From: a virus
Reading direction: 5' to 3' (one strand)
IMG/VR virus record: IMGVR_UViG_3300044716_000327
Coordinates: 1-45,783 of that record
DNA length: 45,783 nt
Part shown: positions 20,192 to 27,509 of the stretch, piece by piece
Numbering within the stretch: position 1 is the stretch's first letter
Layout of the letters: each line of letters opens with the position of its first letter
Translations under genes and position numbers: made by a program
Notes under the pieces: generated by a model
Database searches by the model: none
Told to the model about the DNA's origin: nothing
What the model saw: only the letters and a program-made list of their open reading frames with translations

Positions 20192-20694
20192 GCGTCACTC
20201 CTTAGCATGGGCTTGCCGTCCATCCGAAACGGCGTGGCCGTGAATCCTGCGACCATTGCTCCTTGGTCTTGGAAGAACTTCAACATCTCTATGACAGGCT
20301 CGCTGCACTGCATGTGCGCCTCGTCTACGATGACGAGCGAGAACCCGTTGAATCGCTTGTATCGCTTCTCGCCCTGGCGGCTAGACAAGAGCGTCTGCTT
20401 GCTGGCGACCACCACCTTTGCCGGCCAGTAGTCGCGCTCGGCAACGTAATCGGCCATCTCAATGTCAGGGTCAGAGTCGGTGACCTGACGAACCTTGTCA
20501 GCGGCCTGCCAGACAAGCTCACGCATCGGGGCAATGATCAGCGTGCGTCCTTCGATGCGATCCGCGAGTGCAGTGAAGATCACAGTCTTGCCGGCGCCGG
20601 TGAACAGGCCAACGAGCGTGGACTTCACACCGCGGCGCATTGCATCCAGCAGCGATTCGATCACTTCCGTTTGGTAGTCGCGCAGTCTGAGCAT
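20104..20694 (-). CDS. N-terminal half of SF2 DNA helicase (motifs I-III)
   Basis: Encodes 196 residues from ATG 20694 (AAGGATGTTTTC). It holds the Q-like motif LRDYQTEVI, Walker A TGAGKT (32-37), motif II DEAH (124-127) and motif III TATPFR (152-157). After residue ~168 the frame becomes non-homologous Ser/Thr sequence and stops at 20104. The homologous continuation lies in the -1 frame at 20191. Either a split gene translated from an internal ribosome site, or an indel in this genome or its sequence. Confidence 0.75.
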   Translation of the reverse strand: MLRLRDYQTEVIESLLDAMRRGVKSTLVGLFTGAGKTVIFTALADRIEGRTLIIAPMRELVWQAADKVRQVTDSDPDIEMADYVAERDYWPAKVVVASKQTLLSSRQGEKRYKRFNGFSLVIVDEAHMQCSEPVIEMLKFFQDQGAMVAGFTATPFRMDGKPMLRSDACSSIKSQSVTTTSSGPSPTAGQCRLFAS

Positions 20695-20718
20695 GAAAAC
20701 ATCCTTGTTTTGAAAGAA

Positions 20719-20763
20719 GCCCGGGGGAGGGCCGGTCGGAGGGTCCGGCCCTCAACCCCGGGC
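20719..20763 (-). terminator. 17-bp GC-rich hairpin between SSB and helicase genes
   Basis: GCCCGGGG + GAGGGCCGG (20719-20735) pairs with CCGGCCCTC + AA bulge + CCCCGGGC (20745-20763). On the minus strand it is followed by TTCTTTC. It is likely a terminator or attenuator that separates the recombination operon from the helicase; the T-run is weak. Confidence 0.55.
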
Positions 20764-20786
20764 GGCGCGTGTAACCGCGCCAGCAA

Positions 20787-21146
20787 TCAACGGAACTCAG
20801 CGAACTCTTCTTCCTCCGCCTGCGCCTCCTGCCGCTTGCCGCCAAGCAGCTGGACACGCTGAACCTGAAGGACAACCTTCGACCGCTTCTGGCCGTCTTT
20901 CTCCCAGTGCTGCTGCTCAAGCTCACCTTCCACCAGCACCGTGGTGCCGCGGGTGAGGTAGCTCAGCACATTGCCGACACGCCAGTGGTCGCAGTCCAGG
21001 AACATCACATCCTGACTGCCGTCCTTGCGCTTGCGGCCGTTGATGGCGACCGCATACCGGGCAACTTCCGACTCGCCAACCATGCGAGACTCAGCGTCTC
21101 GGGTGAGGTTGCCAACACCGATGAACTTGTTAAACGAACTAGCCAT
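20787..21146 (-). CDS. ssb: single-stranded DNA-binding protein
   Basis: Encodes 119 residues from ATG 21146, with GGAGG upstream. The OB-fold order is typical: FNKFIGVGNLTRDAESR, ARYAVAINGRKRKDGS, VMFLDCDHWRVGNVLSYLTR, TTVLVEGELEQQHWEKDGQK. The acidic tail EEEEFAEFR is the usual partner-binding end. It is shorter than E. coli SSB (178), as is common in phages. It coats single-stranded DNA for the annealase and exonuclease encoded just upstream. It overlaps the ERF stop by 8 nt. Confidence 0.9.
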   Translation of the reverse strand: MASSFNKFIGVGNLTRDAESRMVGESEVARYAVAINGRKRKDGSQDVMFLDCDHWRVGNVLSYLTRGTTVLVEGELEQQHWEKDGQKRSKVVLQVQRVQLLGGKRQEAQAEEEEFAEFR

Positions 21147-21786
21147 GAGCAACGGCCTCCTTCTGCCAGTGGCGGACGAATTCCGCCTTGCACCTATCGA
21201 ACACGCTGCGGTCGATGGCCTTCTCGCGAAGACGCAACTCAACCTCAGACATCACCTTCCTCGCCGCAGCCTCGTCGGCCGCTTCAGCGATCTTCGACTT
21301 CCATGCCTGCTCGCGCTGCAGCCCTGCAGCGGAGTTCGCCGGTGCCGGCCGACTGGTGGCCTGCACGCGGGTGTCCTCGCCATCGTCATCGGGCTCACCA
21401 CTGAACCCGCCGGTCAGGCTCATCAGCAGGGTTCGCTTGGCGTAAGTCACCGCCGATCCGAACCCCTGCATGTCACCCTTGCCGTTCACCAGCGGGGCAA
21501 TCCCCGTGATGTACTGACCGCTGGAGTGACGCAACGTGCCGACCAGCACCCACTGAGTGCCGACCAAGCCGGGCCGGAAGTCCGGCAGGGCAAGGCCGTT
21601 CTTTGTCAGCGGGCCACGCAACGAATCACAGCAAGTCGCGTAGGACGAGAACCGGCTTTTGAAATGCGGGTTCGCGGCGTCCAGTTCGACGTGCTTGTAC
21701 TCCGCCTGTGCCTTTGCCAGCGCCTTGGTTAGCTCGCTGGTGTCGGGCGACGATGACGGTCCCAGGATGTTGTTGTTGTCAGTCAT
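21139..21786 (-). CDS. erf: ERF-family single-strand annealing protein
   Basis: Encodes 215 residues from ATG 21786, overlapping the exonuclease stop as ATGA. The ERF core is visible: LTKALAKAQAEYKHVELDAA, NPHFKSRFSSYATC-DSLRGPLTKNG, TLRHSSGQYITG, and AVTYAKRTLLMSLTGG, the Y-KR block typical of ERF. A helical tail follows. ERF proteins anneal complementary strands and work with a 5'-3' exonuclease, encoded upstream here, and SSB, encoded downstream. Confidence 0.9.
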   Translation of the reverse strand: MTDNNNILGPSSSPDTSELTKALAKAQAEYKHVELDAANPHFKSRFSSYATCCDSLRGPLTKNGLALPDFRPGLVGTQWVLVGTLRHSSGQYITGIAPLVNGKGDMQGFGSAVTYAKRTLLMSLTGGFSGEPDDDGEDTRVQATSRPAPANSAAGLQREQAWKSKIAEAADEAAARKVMSEVELRLREKAIDRSVFDRCKAEFVRHWQKEAVAHG

Positions 21787-22637
21787 ACAGTCACCACCTC
21801 CTCCTCCTTCTTGTTCGCCCAATTCGGGAACTGAAGCTCCGTGATCTCGCCCGCATCTGCGGACTCATAGACCCCCGTCTCCCGCCTCAGACGAACCTCC
21901 TCCATCACGCGGGTCATACGCAGGCCCGCCTCCTCAACGATCTCTGTCGGCAGATAGAAAACGTGGACACCGTACGGAGCCATCGTCTGGACGAAGACGA
22001 ACGGCATGCGGAAGTGCGGCAGGCCCACAGCCTTGGCACCTTGGCAGTAAAGCCATTCCTGCTCCGCGTACCCGAAGTCCATCGCACTGCGGTAGACCTT
22101 GTCCCAGGTGGACGAGGTGGTCTTCAGATCCCACCACAACGTCGGGGTGCAGCCGTCCGGTCGCACCTTGCAGCGGTGGCCGTTCAGTTCAAAGAACACC
22201 GACACCTGAGTCTCAGTGGTCTGCTCCACCAGAGCCTTGGCGGCAGGGTTCTCAAGGAGATGCGTCAGCATCACCTCCAGCTGCCATCCCTCTTCCGCGT
22301 TGCAGTCGATCAACCCCTTGGCCTCGGCCTGCGACTTCCACTCGTCGTAGGCTTTCCCCCGGCGGTGGCCGTTGCTGGCCAGCACCTCGGCGGGAGGGAT
22401 GGCGAGAACATCACTCAACTTCTTTCCCTCACAGACAGCCGTGACGATGGTGTCAAACTTGCTGCCCGTGCGGGTTCCGGCGTTCCCCCCAAAGAGGGAG
22501 TAGCCTTGATCCATCCACCGCTGCGCCTCGCCGCCGTACTTGGCGACAGAGTGCAGGTAGGACCGGCCAAGAAAATCGTTCTGAGAGTGGTAGTCGGCAT
22601 TGCTCATGCCCACAACCTTCCGTGGCAAACTAGTCAT
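21783..22637 (-). CDS. RecE/exodeoxyribonuclease VIII-like exonuclease
   Basis: Encodes 284 residues from ATG 22637 with AGGAGGTGTACAG. It has the early motif SNADYHSQNDFLGRSYLHSV, then the PD-(D/E)XK core: CKVRPDG (Asp) and LWWDLKTTSS (Asp-x-Lys), followed by AMDFGYAEQEWLY, the Q/Y block of RecE-type nucleases. It would resect double-stranded DNA ends to load the annealase. It is the first gene of the exo-erf-ssb operon. Confidence 0.85.
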   Translation of the reverse strand: MTSLPRKVVGMSNADYHSQNDFLGRSYLHSVAKYGGEAQRWMDQGYSLFGGNAGTRTGSKFDTIVTAVCEGKKLSDVLAIPPAEVLASNGHRRGKAYDEWKSQAEAKGLIDCNAEEGWQLEVMLTHLLENPAAKALVEQTTETQVSVFFELNGHRCKVRPDGCTPTLWWDLKTTSSTWDKVYRSAMDFGYAEQEWLYCQGAKAVGLPHFRMPFVFVQTMAPYGVHVFYLPTEIVEEAGLRMTRVMEEVRLRRETGVYESADAGEITELQFPNWANKKEEEVVTV

Positions 22638-22648
22638 CTGTACACCTC

Positions 22649-22882
22649 CTAGTAAGAAGCCCCCTCCGTGGGGCGAACCGAATCCCTCCGAAGACAACGG
22701 CGGAACAGAACCGCCGCCCGGCCCAACTGTCCGAGTGCGAGAAGGGTGAGCAGAGTGCCCACGCCATGCAGAAAAATGAGGAGGACTAGCGAAGCTAGGA
22801 CCGCCCCCCCTACAATTCGGGCGAGCCACCCACGCGGGGGGCTGCAGCGACCGACTCTATCCAATTGAGCTAGGGGTGCCAT
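22649..22882 (-). CDS. possible small membrane protein overlapping the tRNA-like sequence
   Basis: Encodes 77 residues from ATG 22882. The last half is clearly hydrophobic (AVLASLVLLIFLHGVGTLLT) with a basic end (LFRRCLRR), and its TAG lies inside the exonuclease AGGAGG site, as in real operons. But the first residues, MAPLAQLDRV, are just the translation of the tRNA-like D-arm, and no ribosome site precedes them. The real start may be an alternative codon further in. Confidence 0.35.
   Translation of the reverse strand: MAPLAQLDRVGRCSPPRGWLARIVGGAVLASLVLLIFLHGVGTLLTLLALGQLGRAAVLFRRCLRRDSVRPTEGASY
22659..22716 (-). other. two hairpins in the exonuclease leader
   Basis: GCCCC (22659-22663) pairs with GGGGC (22670-22674); on the minus strand it is followed by TTCTT, terminator-like. 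CGGCGG (22698-22703) pairs with CCGCCG (22711-22716) around AACAGAA. Both lie between the promoter at 22893-22920 and the exonuclease ribosome site, so they may attenuate the recombination operon. Confidence 0.4.
22803..22879 (-). tRNA. degenerate tRNA-like sequence, candidate attP core
   Basis: On the minus strand the 5' half is canonical: acceptor GCACCCC, TA, D-stem GCTC, loop AATTGGATA, then GAGT, as in Arg-type tRNAs. At 77 nt from the 5' G, GGGGGGC can close the acceptor with one mismatch. The anticodon arm (T33 then GCA) has only three of five pairs and no proper T-arm is visible. It is therefore probably not a working tRNA but a tRNA 5' half kept for integration next to the integrase. 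A host tRNA match would decide. Confidence 0.4.
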
Positions 22883-23797
22883 ATGCGAGCCGAGTATAGC
22901 AGGGGACTTGCTGGATCCAAAAGTGGGGGTAGTCTCACCCCCCTCAACCAGATCCACAAACTTGCCGAAAACAACATGACTCTCAGAGAGTTCGCGGAGG
23001 CTTACGCCCTCCAATCGGGGGCTTCTCCCGGCTACCGGGAGCAACTCATTGTGCTGACCAAGCGGCTCCCTTGGGGGGTGGCCGACTTGACCGTCAGCAA
23101 CATCGATGCGTACCTGACGAATGCCCTTGGTCATCTCGCCGCCTCCACGGTGAACAACCATCGCCGGATGCTTAGCACCCTGCGACGAGCCGCCCTCCGA
23201 GACGGCCTTGTGGTGGACGATTGTACACGGCCGATCCGCCGTGTCAAGCACACCTTGCCGATGGTCCGCGCTTGGACCCATGACGAGATGCGCCACCTGC
23301 TTGCGGTAGCCGCGGAGATGCCGGGGGGTACGCTCCATTGCCCACACCGAATCCTGCTTCCCGCGTGGATTCTGGTCGGCTACAGCAGCGGCCTGCGGCT
23401 GGGGGATCTGCTGGCCATTACCTACGATTCCCTTCGCGGGGATCGCTTGGCTACGGTTCTGCAGAAAACTCGCCAGCAACATGTCGTCGTCCTTGACGCA
23501 AATGCCTTGGAATCCATTCGCTCCCTGCCCCGTCGCGGCCCGAAGATTTTCGGGGGACTGGTCGGAAGGAGCCGGATCATAGTGGCCATGCGCGCACTTG
23601 TCAAACGTGCAGGTCTGACGGGGTCAGGCAAATACCTGCGTAGAAGCAGTGCAACTTACGCCCAATTAGCGGGAATGGACGCCACAGGACACTTAGGTCA
23701 TTTGACCCCAGGCATGAAAAGGCACTACCTAGATCCCGTGATTCTGTCGGATCTGAAGCGGGCTGTGCCTAGCCTAGAACTGGCTGGGCAGACCTAG
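22883..23797 (+). CDS. int: tyrosine recombinase / phage integrase
   Basis: Encodes 304 residues from ATG 22883 (AGGGGTGCC upstream); ATG 22976, giving MTLREFAEAY, is also possible. The N-terminal core-binding part (about 30-110) precedes the catalytic domain. Visible residues are Arg172 in SGLRLGDLL, Lys195 in LQKTR, a KxxR box (Lys250, Arg253 in KYLRRSSATY) in place of HxxR, His273 in LGHLTPG, and nucleophile Tyr282 in MKRHYLDP. It would integrate the phage at a tRNA-like attP lying directly upstream. Its end overlaps the converging large virion gene by 24 nt. Confidence 0.85.
   Translation: MRAEYSRGLAGSKSGGSLTPLNQIHKLAENNMTLREFAEAYALQSGASPGYREQLIVLTKRLPWGVADLTVSNIDAYLTNALGHLAASTVNNHRRMLSTLRRAALRDGLVVDDCTRPIRRVKHTLPMVRAWTHDEMRHLLAVAAEMPGGTLHCPHRILLPAWILVGYSSGLRLGDLLAITYDSLRGDRLATVLQKTRQQHVVVLDANALESIRSLPRRGPKIFGGLVGRSRIIVAMRALVKRAGLTGSGKYLRRSSATYAQLAGMDATGHLGHLTPGMKRHYLDPVILSDLKRAVPSLELAGQT
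22893..22920 (-). promoter_or_regulatory. sigma-70-like promoter ahead of the tRNA-like sequence
   Basis: On the minus strand TTGGAT (22920-22915) and TATACT (22898-22893) are 16 nt apart, giving a start near 22886, just before the tRNA-like 5' end (22879). It would also read into the exo-erf-ssb genes. It overlaps the first codons of the integrase on the other strand. Confidence 0.45.
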
Positions 23798-26700
23798 CAT
23801 CTGCATCGGGTCCATGCCTGCCTGCGCCTTCTTCTTATCCCGTGCCCGCTTGGCGGCTTCGGACTGGACGATCTTGTAGAGCAGGTACATGTCCCTCTGC
23901 TGCTTGGGCATGGAGCGCAGGACTTCGTCGGGGACGGTGACGTTTTCGTACGTGCGGACACCGGGGGTGGACTCAAGCATCTTGTTGAGCATCTGGCGCG
24001 CCGCCTGCTGCTTGGTTCTCTCTTGGTCGATGTCCTCAAAGGTCAGGCCGGTTCCAGCGTTGAAGAACACCTTGGGCAGGCGGTCTACAAAATTGGGGAT
24101 CCGGTCATCCAGCAGCTGCCGCGCGACACCCAGCAGGCGCGAGCCGCCGGGAGCGTTGGAGATAGCCTGCTCCGCCAATCGGCCAACTTGGCCCAATCCC
24201 GCTGGCGCCAGGGGTTGTTCCAGCATGGAGTACAAGTCGGACATCTCTCGGCCGGAATAGAACTGTCTGTTGGTCAGGACTTCCAGCGGGCCTTTGATGA
24301 GCGGGTTGCTCTGGCCCAGCACATTGAGCAACGTGTTCTTAATACCGCTACCTGCCTTGTCCAGCAAGCTGTTGCCAGTGCCAGAAGAAACTAGATTGAC
24401 GGGTCCGGCGTAAAACAAATCGATGTTGGACAGGTAACGTCGTAGCGGCGAGTCTGCTGGCAGCCCAAAGAAAGGAAGGTCTGATGGCCACGGGATGCTC
24501 GCCTTCTTCCGCATGTGTTCCGGCGTAAAGTTCTGCTCGGTCGCCTGCCCTCCGCGGTTCAGCGCCCGAATTGACTGCCCCATCATCCCGGCTGGATTGG
24601 TGGCAAGCTGGTCCGCAATGAGCGGCGTGATACCCTTGGTGTATGAATAGAACGGAAACGCGCGCTTCAGAACGTCGCGCTCAAAGTTCGTAAAAGCCTC
24701 GGGGCGGTAGTCCACCTGGGTCAGGTTGGCGATGCGTGCAGCTTCGTTTGGGGCGTAGCCTTTGCGGATGAGCGTCAGGTATGAGCCATGACGATTGCCA
24801 GCGTCAGTGAGCTGAGCCGCCCGATCGCCGGCCTCAAGGATGGGGTTGGTGTTGCCGCTGGCCGTTGAGATGGAGAACGGATTCAGCCAGTCTCTCCAAG
24901 TCGCACGCTTGGCGCGATCCAGTAGCGATTCGGTGTCTGGGGCGACGGCGCCCGGATACATGCCTCGCAGCCCGGCGTTGCCCGCACCGGACAGAAGTTC
25001 GTCGTTCGCCGTGGAGGTGCCAAGTCCTTCTGCACCCTGTTCGATCAGATACTGCCGCAGCTTGGCATCGTCGGTCGGCAGATCGCGGTAGCGGGGAAGG
25101 TCTTTGATCTTGCGAAGCAGGCCAGCGTAGTCGCCGTTGTTGATCTGGGTGCCAGTCAGCCAGTCGGATAGGCGGAACGCCTTTTTGGTGGCGGCAGAGA
25201 ACGCGCCAGAATACGCATCGCGCGAGTACCGCGACGGCCAAAGAAGTGCCAGTGCCTTAAAACGCTTGGTGTAGTTGTCGTACGCTTCCAATGCCGGCGA
25301 CAACTCTGGCGGAGTGCGCCCGCGCTCTAGCGTCTTCGACCAGTCATCGATGTACTTCTTGTTGAAGCTGATGTCATCCAGGCTGTTGACGCCAAGCGTC
25401 TCGCGCAGAACGTCGGGGGCGGTTTCGCCGGTCATGCCGAGTGCTTTCAGGGCATCGGCTGCGGTGTAGTTGACGCCGCCGGTCACCGCATCAGCTGCCG
25501 TGTTCTCGGCCTGTCGCTTCAGGATCTTCAGCATCTCTTGGGCGTTGACTTCGGTCCTGCCCCGGCCAAGCACGTAGCGAGAAAGCTCGTTGAAGGAGTT
25601 CTGCCCAAAGACAGGCAGGCCGGTAGCCGCGTGTTGCGGATCCATGCCGCGCACAAAATCGGCCAGCCGTGTGTGCAGCTTGTCTCTCCACACCTCGCGT
25701 TCAGCCAACGGGATCTGCTCGGATACGGCACTAAGCTGCGCACGCAACGATGATAAAAGATTCGGGTCGTTACTGCCGTGCGGGACAGCTTGCAGTTGTT
25801 CGCGTAACGACTGGGCCTGCTGGTTCAGCGGGTGGTTGGCAGGAAGTGGAGGGGCTTTGTAGAGATAGTTCCCCTCCTCGTCCATGGAATCCATCCAACC
25901 GTACAGGTCATTGCTTGGGCCAGACGCTTGGGACCAATCAACGCTCCCGTCCTCGCGCTGAATGAAGTCATCCAGCGAGGCGTCACGCATCCGCGGCGGC
26001 GCGTTGTTCTGCGGGTCGGCAAACCATCGCTCCAAGATGCCGCGGACATCCTCGTTCTTGGCACCTCGCAGTGCCTGCTGCAAGTCAGCGTCCAAGGACA
26101 TGCGGTTGAGCGTGTCTGTCTGCCCCATCACGTCGTACGCTTCATCTCGCCCGCGCGATAGATTGTCATCGAACGCTATCGGCTTAGAGCCGCGCGTCTG
26201 TTGTCTCTTGAGGCGTTCCGGCGGTACGGTTCCTTCGGGCCATTGGGGGAGTTGCGGCTTGTCAAACGCCAGCTGCTGACGCGGGAACCAGTCGCCTCCC
26301 GTGCGAGAACGGAACTCCTCTAGCGGCAAGCCCAGTTTCTTGGCCTGCTCAACAGCCTCGTCGCGATAGCCGCTAACGTAATTCATCAGCGTCTGGACGG
26401 CGGGCAACTCCAAATACTGCGAGAGACTGCTTGGCGCCTCGCCGCCTTCCGCAACGACACGCAGGGAATCCGACAAGTCGGTTTCGCTGAGTGACGAGCC
26501 AGCCTGCCGGAGTGCTTGGTTCGCGTCGTACTGCAAGCCGGACAAAGCCAAGCGATCCGCGCGCTCGCGCTGCTTGCGCGCCGCCATAATCGTCTGCGCA
26601 TCCAACTGCTTGTCGCGGTCAACGAACCCCATGACAGATGGGTCGAAAGCGGCCTGCACGCCGCGGGCAATGCGACCCGTGTATGGGTTGGTCATCATGC

Positions 26701-27496
26701 TTTCGCCAAGAGCGTCACCCGCCTTCGCCGCCCAGTCGCCCACAGTCTTGCCGTACAGGTCCGTGGCGTCGGACGAGAAGCCCGGGAGGCTGATGCGATT
26801 CATTCTGGCGAGAGGCTGATCCATCATGGCCTCGGTGCCACCGGCGCCCAAGAAGTCGCGCATGGCCGCATCTCGCGCCGCACCCTCTGGAACGGACCCT
26901 AACACCGAACGCGCCGTAGCTTCACGCAACGCTTCGCGTTCTCCCTTGCCAAGCACGTTGCGAGCATGCACGCCAAAATCATCCAGCAGGCCAGCGTTCT
27001 GCACAATGTTACCGGCTGCGGTTTTGGCACCCTTGCCCACAATCTGATTGAGCCCAAGTGAGGCGTACGTGAGCGGATCCAAAAGGAGTTCAGCCGCCAG
27101 CCCGCCCCCGAAGTTTCCCCAATTATCTTGGTCGCCAACCATGCCGTACTGTCGCAAAAGCTCACGGCCGTCTACGCGCTCGTCTGTGGTGTCCCACAGA
27201 GCGGACAGGGCTTTGCCTGGACCGCCAGACAAGCCGCCGCGAACCACGGCGCCGGGCGTATCAAGCAACCACCCCAGCCCCGCAAGGCCAGACGATCCGG
27301 CGGAAGCCAGCGTCTGAAGCATGCCCCGCTTCTCCTCCTCGGGCATGAGGTCGGAGAGTTGCGGCTTGCGTCTGCCGAGCGGGGCGATGCCTAGAGGATC
27401 AAGCTCTTCGTCATTGCTGGGCAGTAATCCCAGCTGGGCCTGCTGCTGCAGGAGGCCATCGGGATCATAAAGATCAAAGAGTGGGGACCGTGGCAT
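23774..27496 (-). CDS. very large internal virion (ejection-type) protein
   Basis: Encodes 1240 residues from ATG 27496 (GAGAGGTAAGG). There is no enzymatic motif. An N-terminal region has hydrophobic Gly-rich stretches (SSGLAGLGWLLDTPGAVVRG and later AAELLLDPLTYASLGL). The C-terminal third has a phage signature (LTQVDYRPEAFTNFERDVLK, then RAFPFYSYTKG) seen in giant phage structural proteins. Position at the end of the virion operon and size fit podovirus proteins ejected with DNA into the host. The exact role is inferred. Confidence 0.6.
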   Translation of the reverse strand: MPRSPLFDLYDPDGLLQQQAQLGLLPSNDEELDPLGIAPLGRRKPQLSDLMPEEEKRGMLQTLASAGSSGLAGLGWLLDTPGAVVRGGLSGGPGKALSALWDTTDERVDGRELLRQYGMVGDQDNWGNFGGGLAAELLLDPLTYASLGLNQIVGKGAKTAAGNIVQNAGLLDDFGVHARNVLGKGEREALREATARSVLGSVPEGAARDAAMRDFLGAGGTEAMMDQPLARMNRISLPGFSSDATDLYGKTVGDWAAKAGDALGESMMTNPYTGRIARGVQAAFDPSVMGFVDRDKQLDAQTIMAARKQRERADRLALSGLQYDANQALRQAGSSLSETDLSDSLRVVAEGGEAPSSLSQYLELPAVQTLMNYVSGYRDEAVEQAKKLGLPLEEFRSRTGGDWFPRQQLAFDKPQLPQWPEGTVPPERLKRQQTRGSKPIAFDDNLSRGRDEAYDVMGQTDTLNRMSLDADLQQALRGAKNEDVRGILERWFADPQNNAPPRMRDASLDDFIQREDGSVDWSQASGPSNDLYGWMDSMDEEGNYLYKAPPLPANHPLNQQAQSLREQLQAVPHGSNDPNLLSSLRAQLSAVSEQIPLAEREVWRDKLHTRLADFVRGMDPQHAATGLPVFGQNSFNELSRYVLGRGRTEVNAQEMLKILKRQAENTAADAVTGGVNYTAADALKALGMTGETAPDVLRETLGVNSLDDISFNKKYIDDWSKTLERGRTPPELSPALEAYDNYTKRFKALALLWPSRYSRDAYSGAFSAATKKAFRLSDWLTGTQINNGDYAGLLRKIKDLPRYRDLPTDDAKLRQYLIEQGAEGLGTSTANDELLSGAGNAGLRGMYPGAVAPDTESLLDRAKRATWRDWLNPFSISTASGNTNPILEAGDRAAQLTDAGNRHGSYLTLIRKGYAPNEAARIANLTQVDYRPEAFTNFERDVLKRAFPFYSYTKGITPLIADQLATNPAGMMGQSIRALNRGGQATEQNFTPEHMRKKASIPWPSDLPFFGLPADSPLRRYLSNIDLFYAGPVNLVSSGTGNSLLDKAGSGIKNTLLNVLGQSNPLIKGPLEVLTNRQFYSGREMSDLYSMLEQPLAPAGLGQVGRLAEQAISNAPGGSRLLGVARQLLDDRIPNFVDRLPKVFFNAGTGLTFEDIDQERTKQQAARQMLNKMLESTPGVRTYENVTVPDEVLRSMPKQQRDMYLLYKIVQSEAAKRARDKKKAQAGMDPMQMLGLPSQF

Positions 27497-27509
27497 TAAG
27501 CCTTACCTC

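Noticed and set aside
20104-20215. Programmed -1 frameshift in the helicase overlap
   Set aside because: No slippery heptamer of the known type in the right frame; internal initiation or an indel fits better.
22883-23482. Long minus-strand frame antisense to the integrase
   Set aside because: Shadow of the integrase codons; only its 3' part (22649-22882) was kept as a weak candidate.
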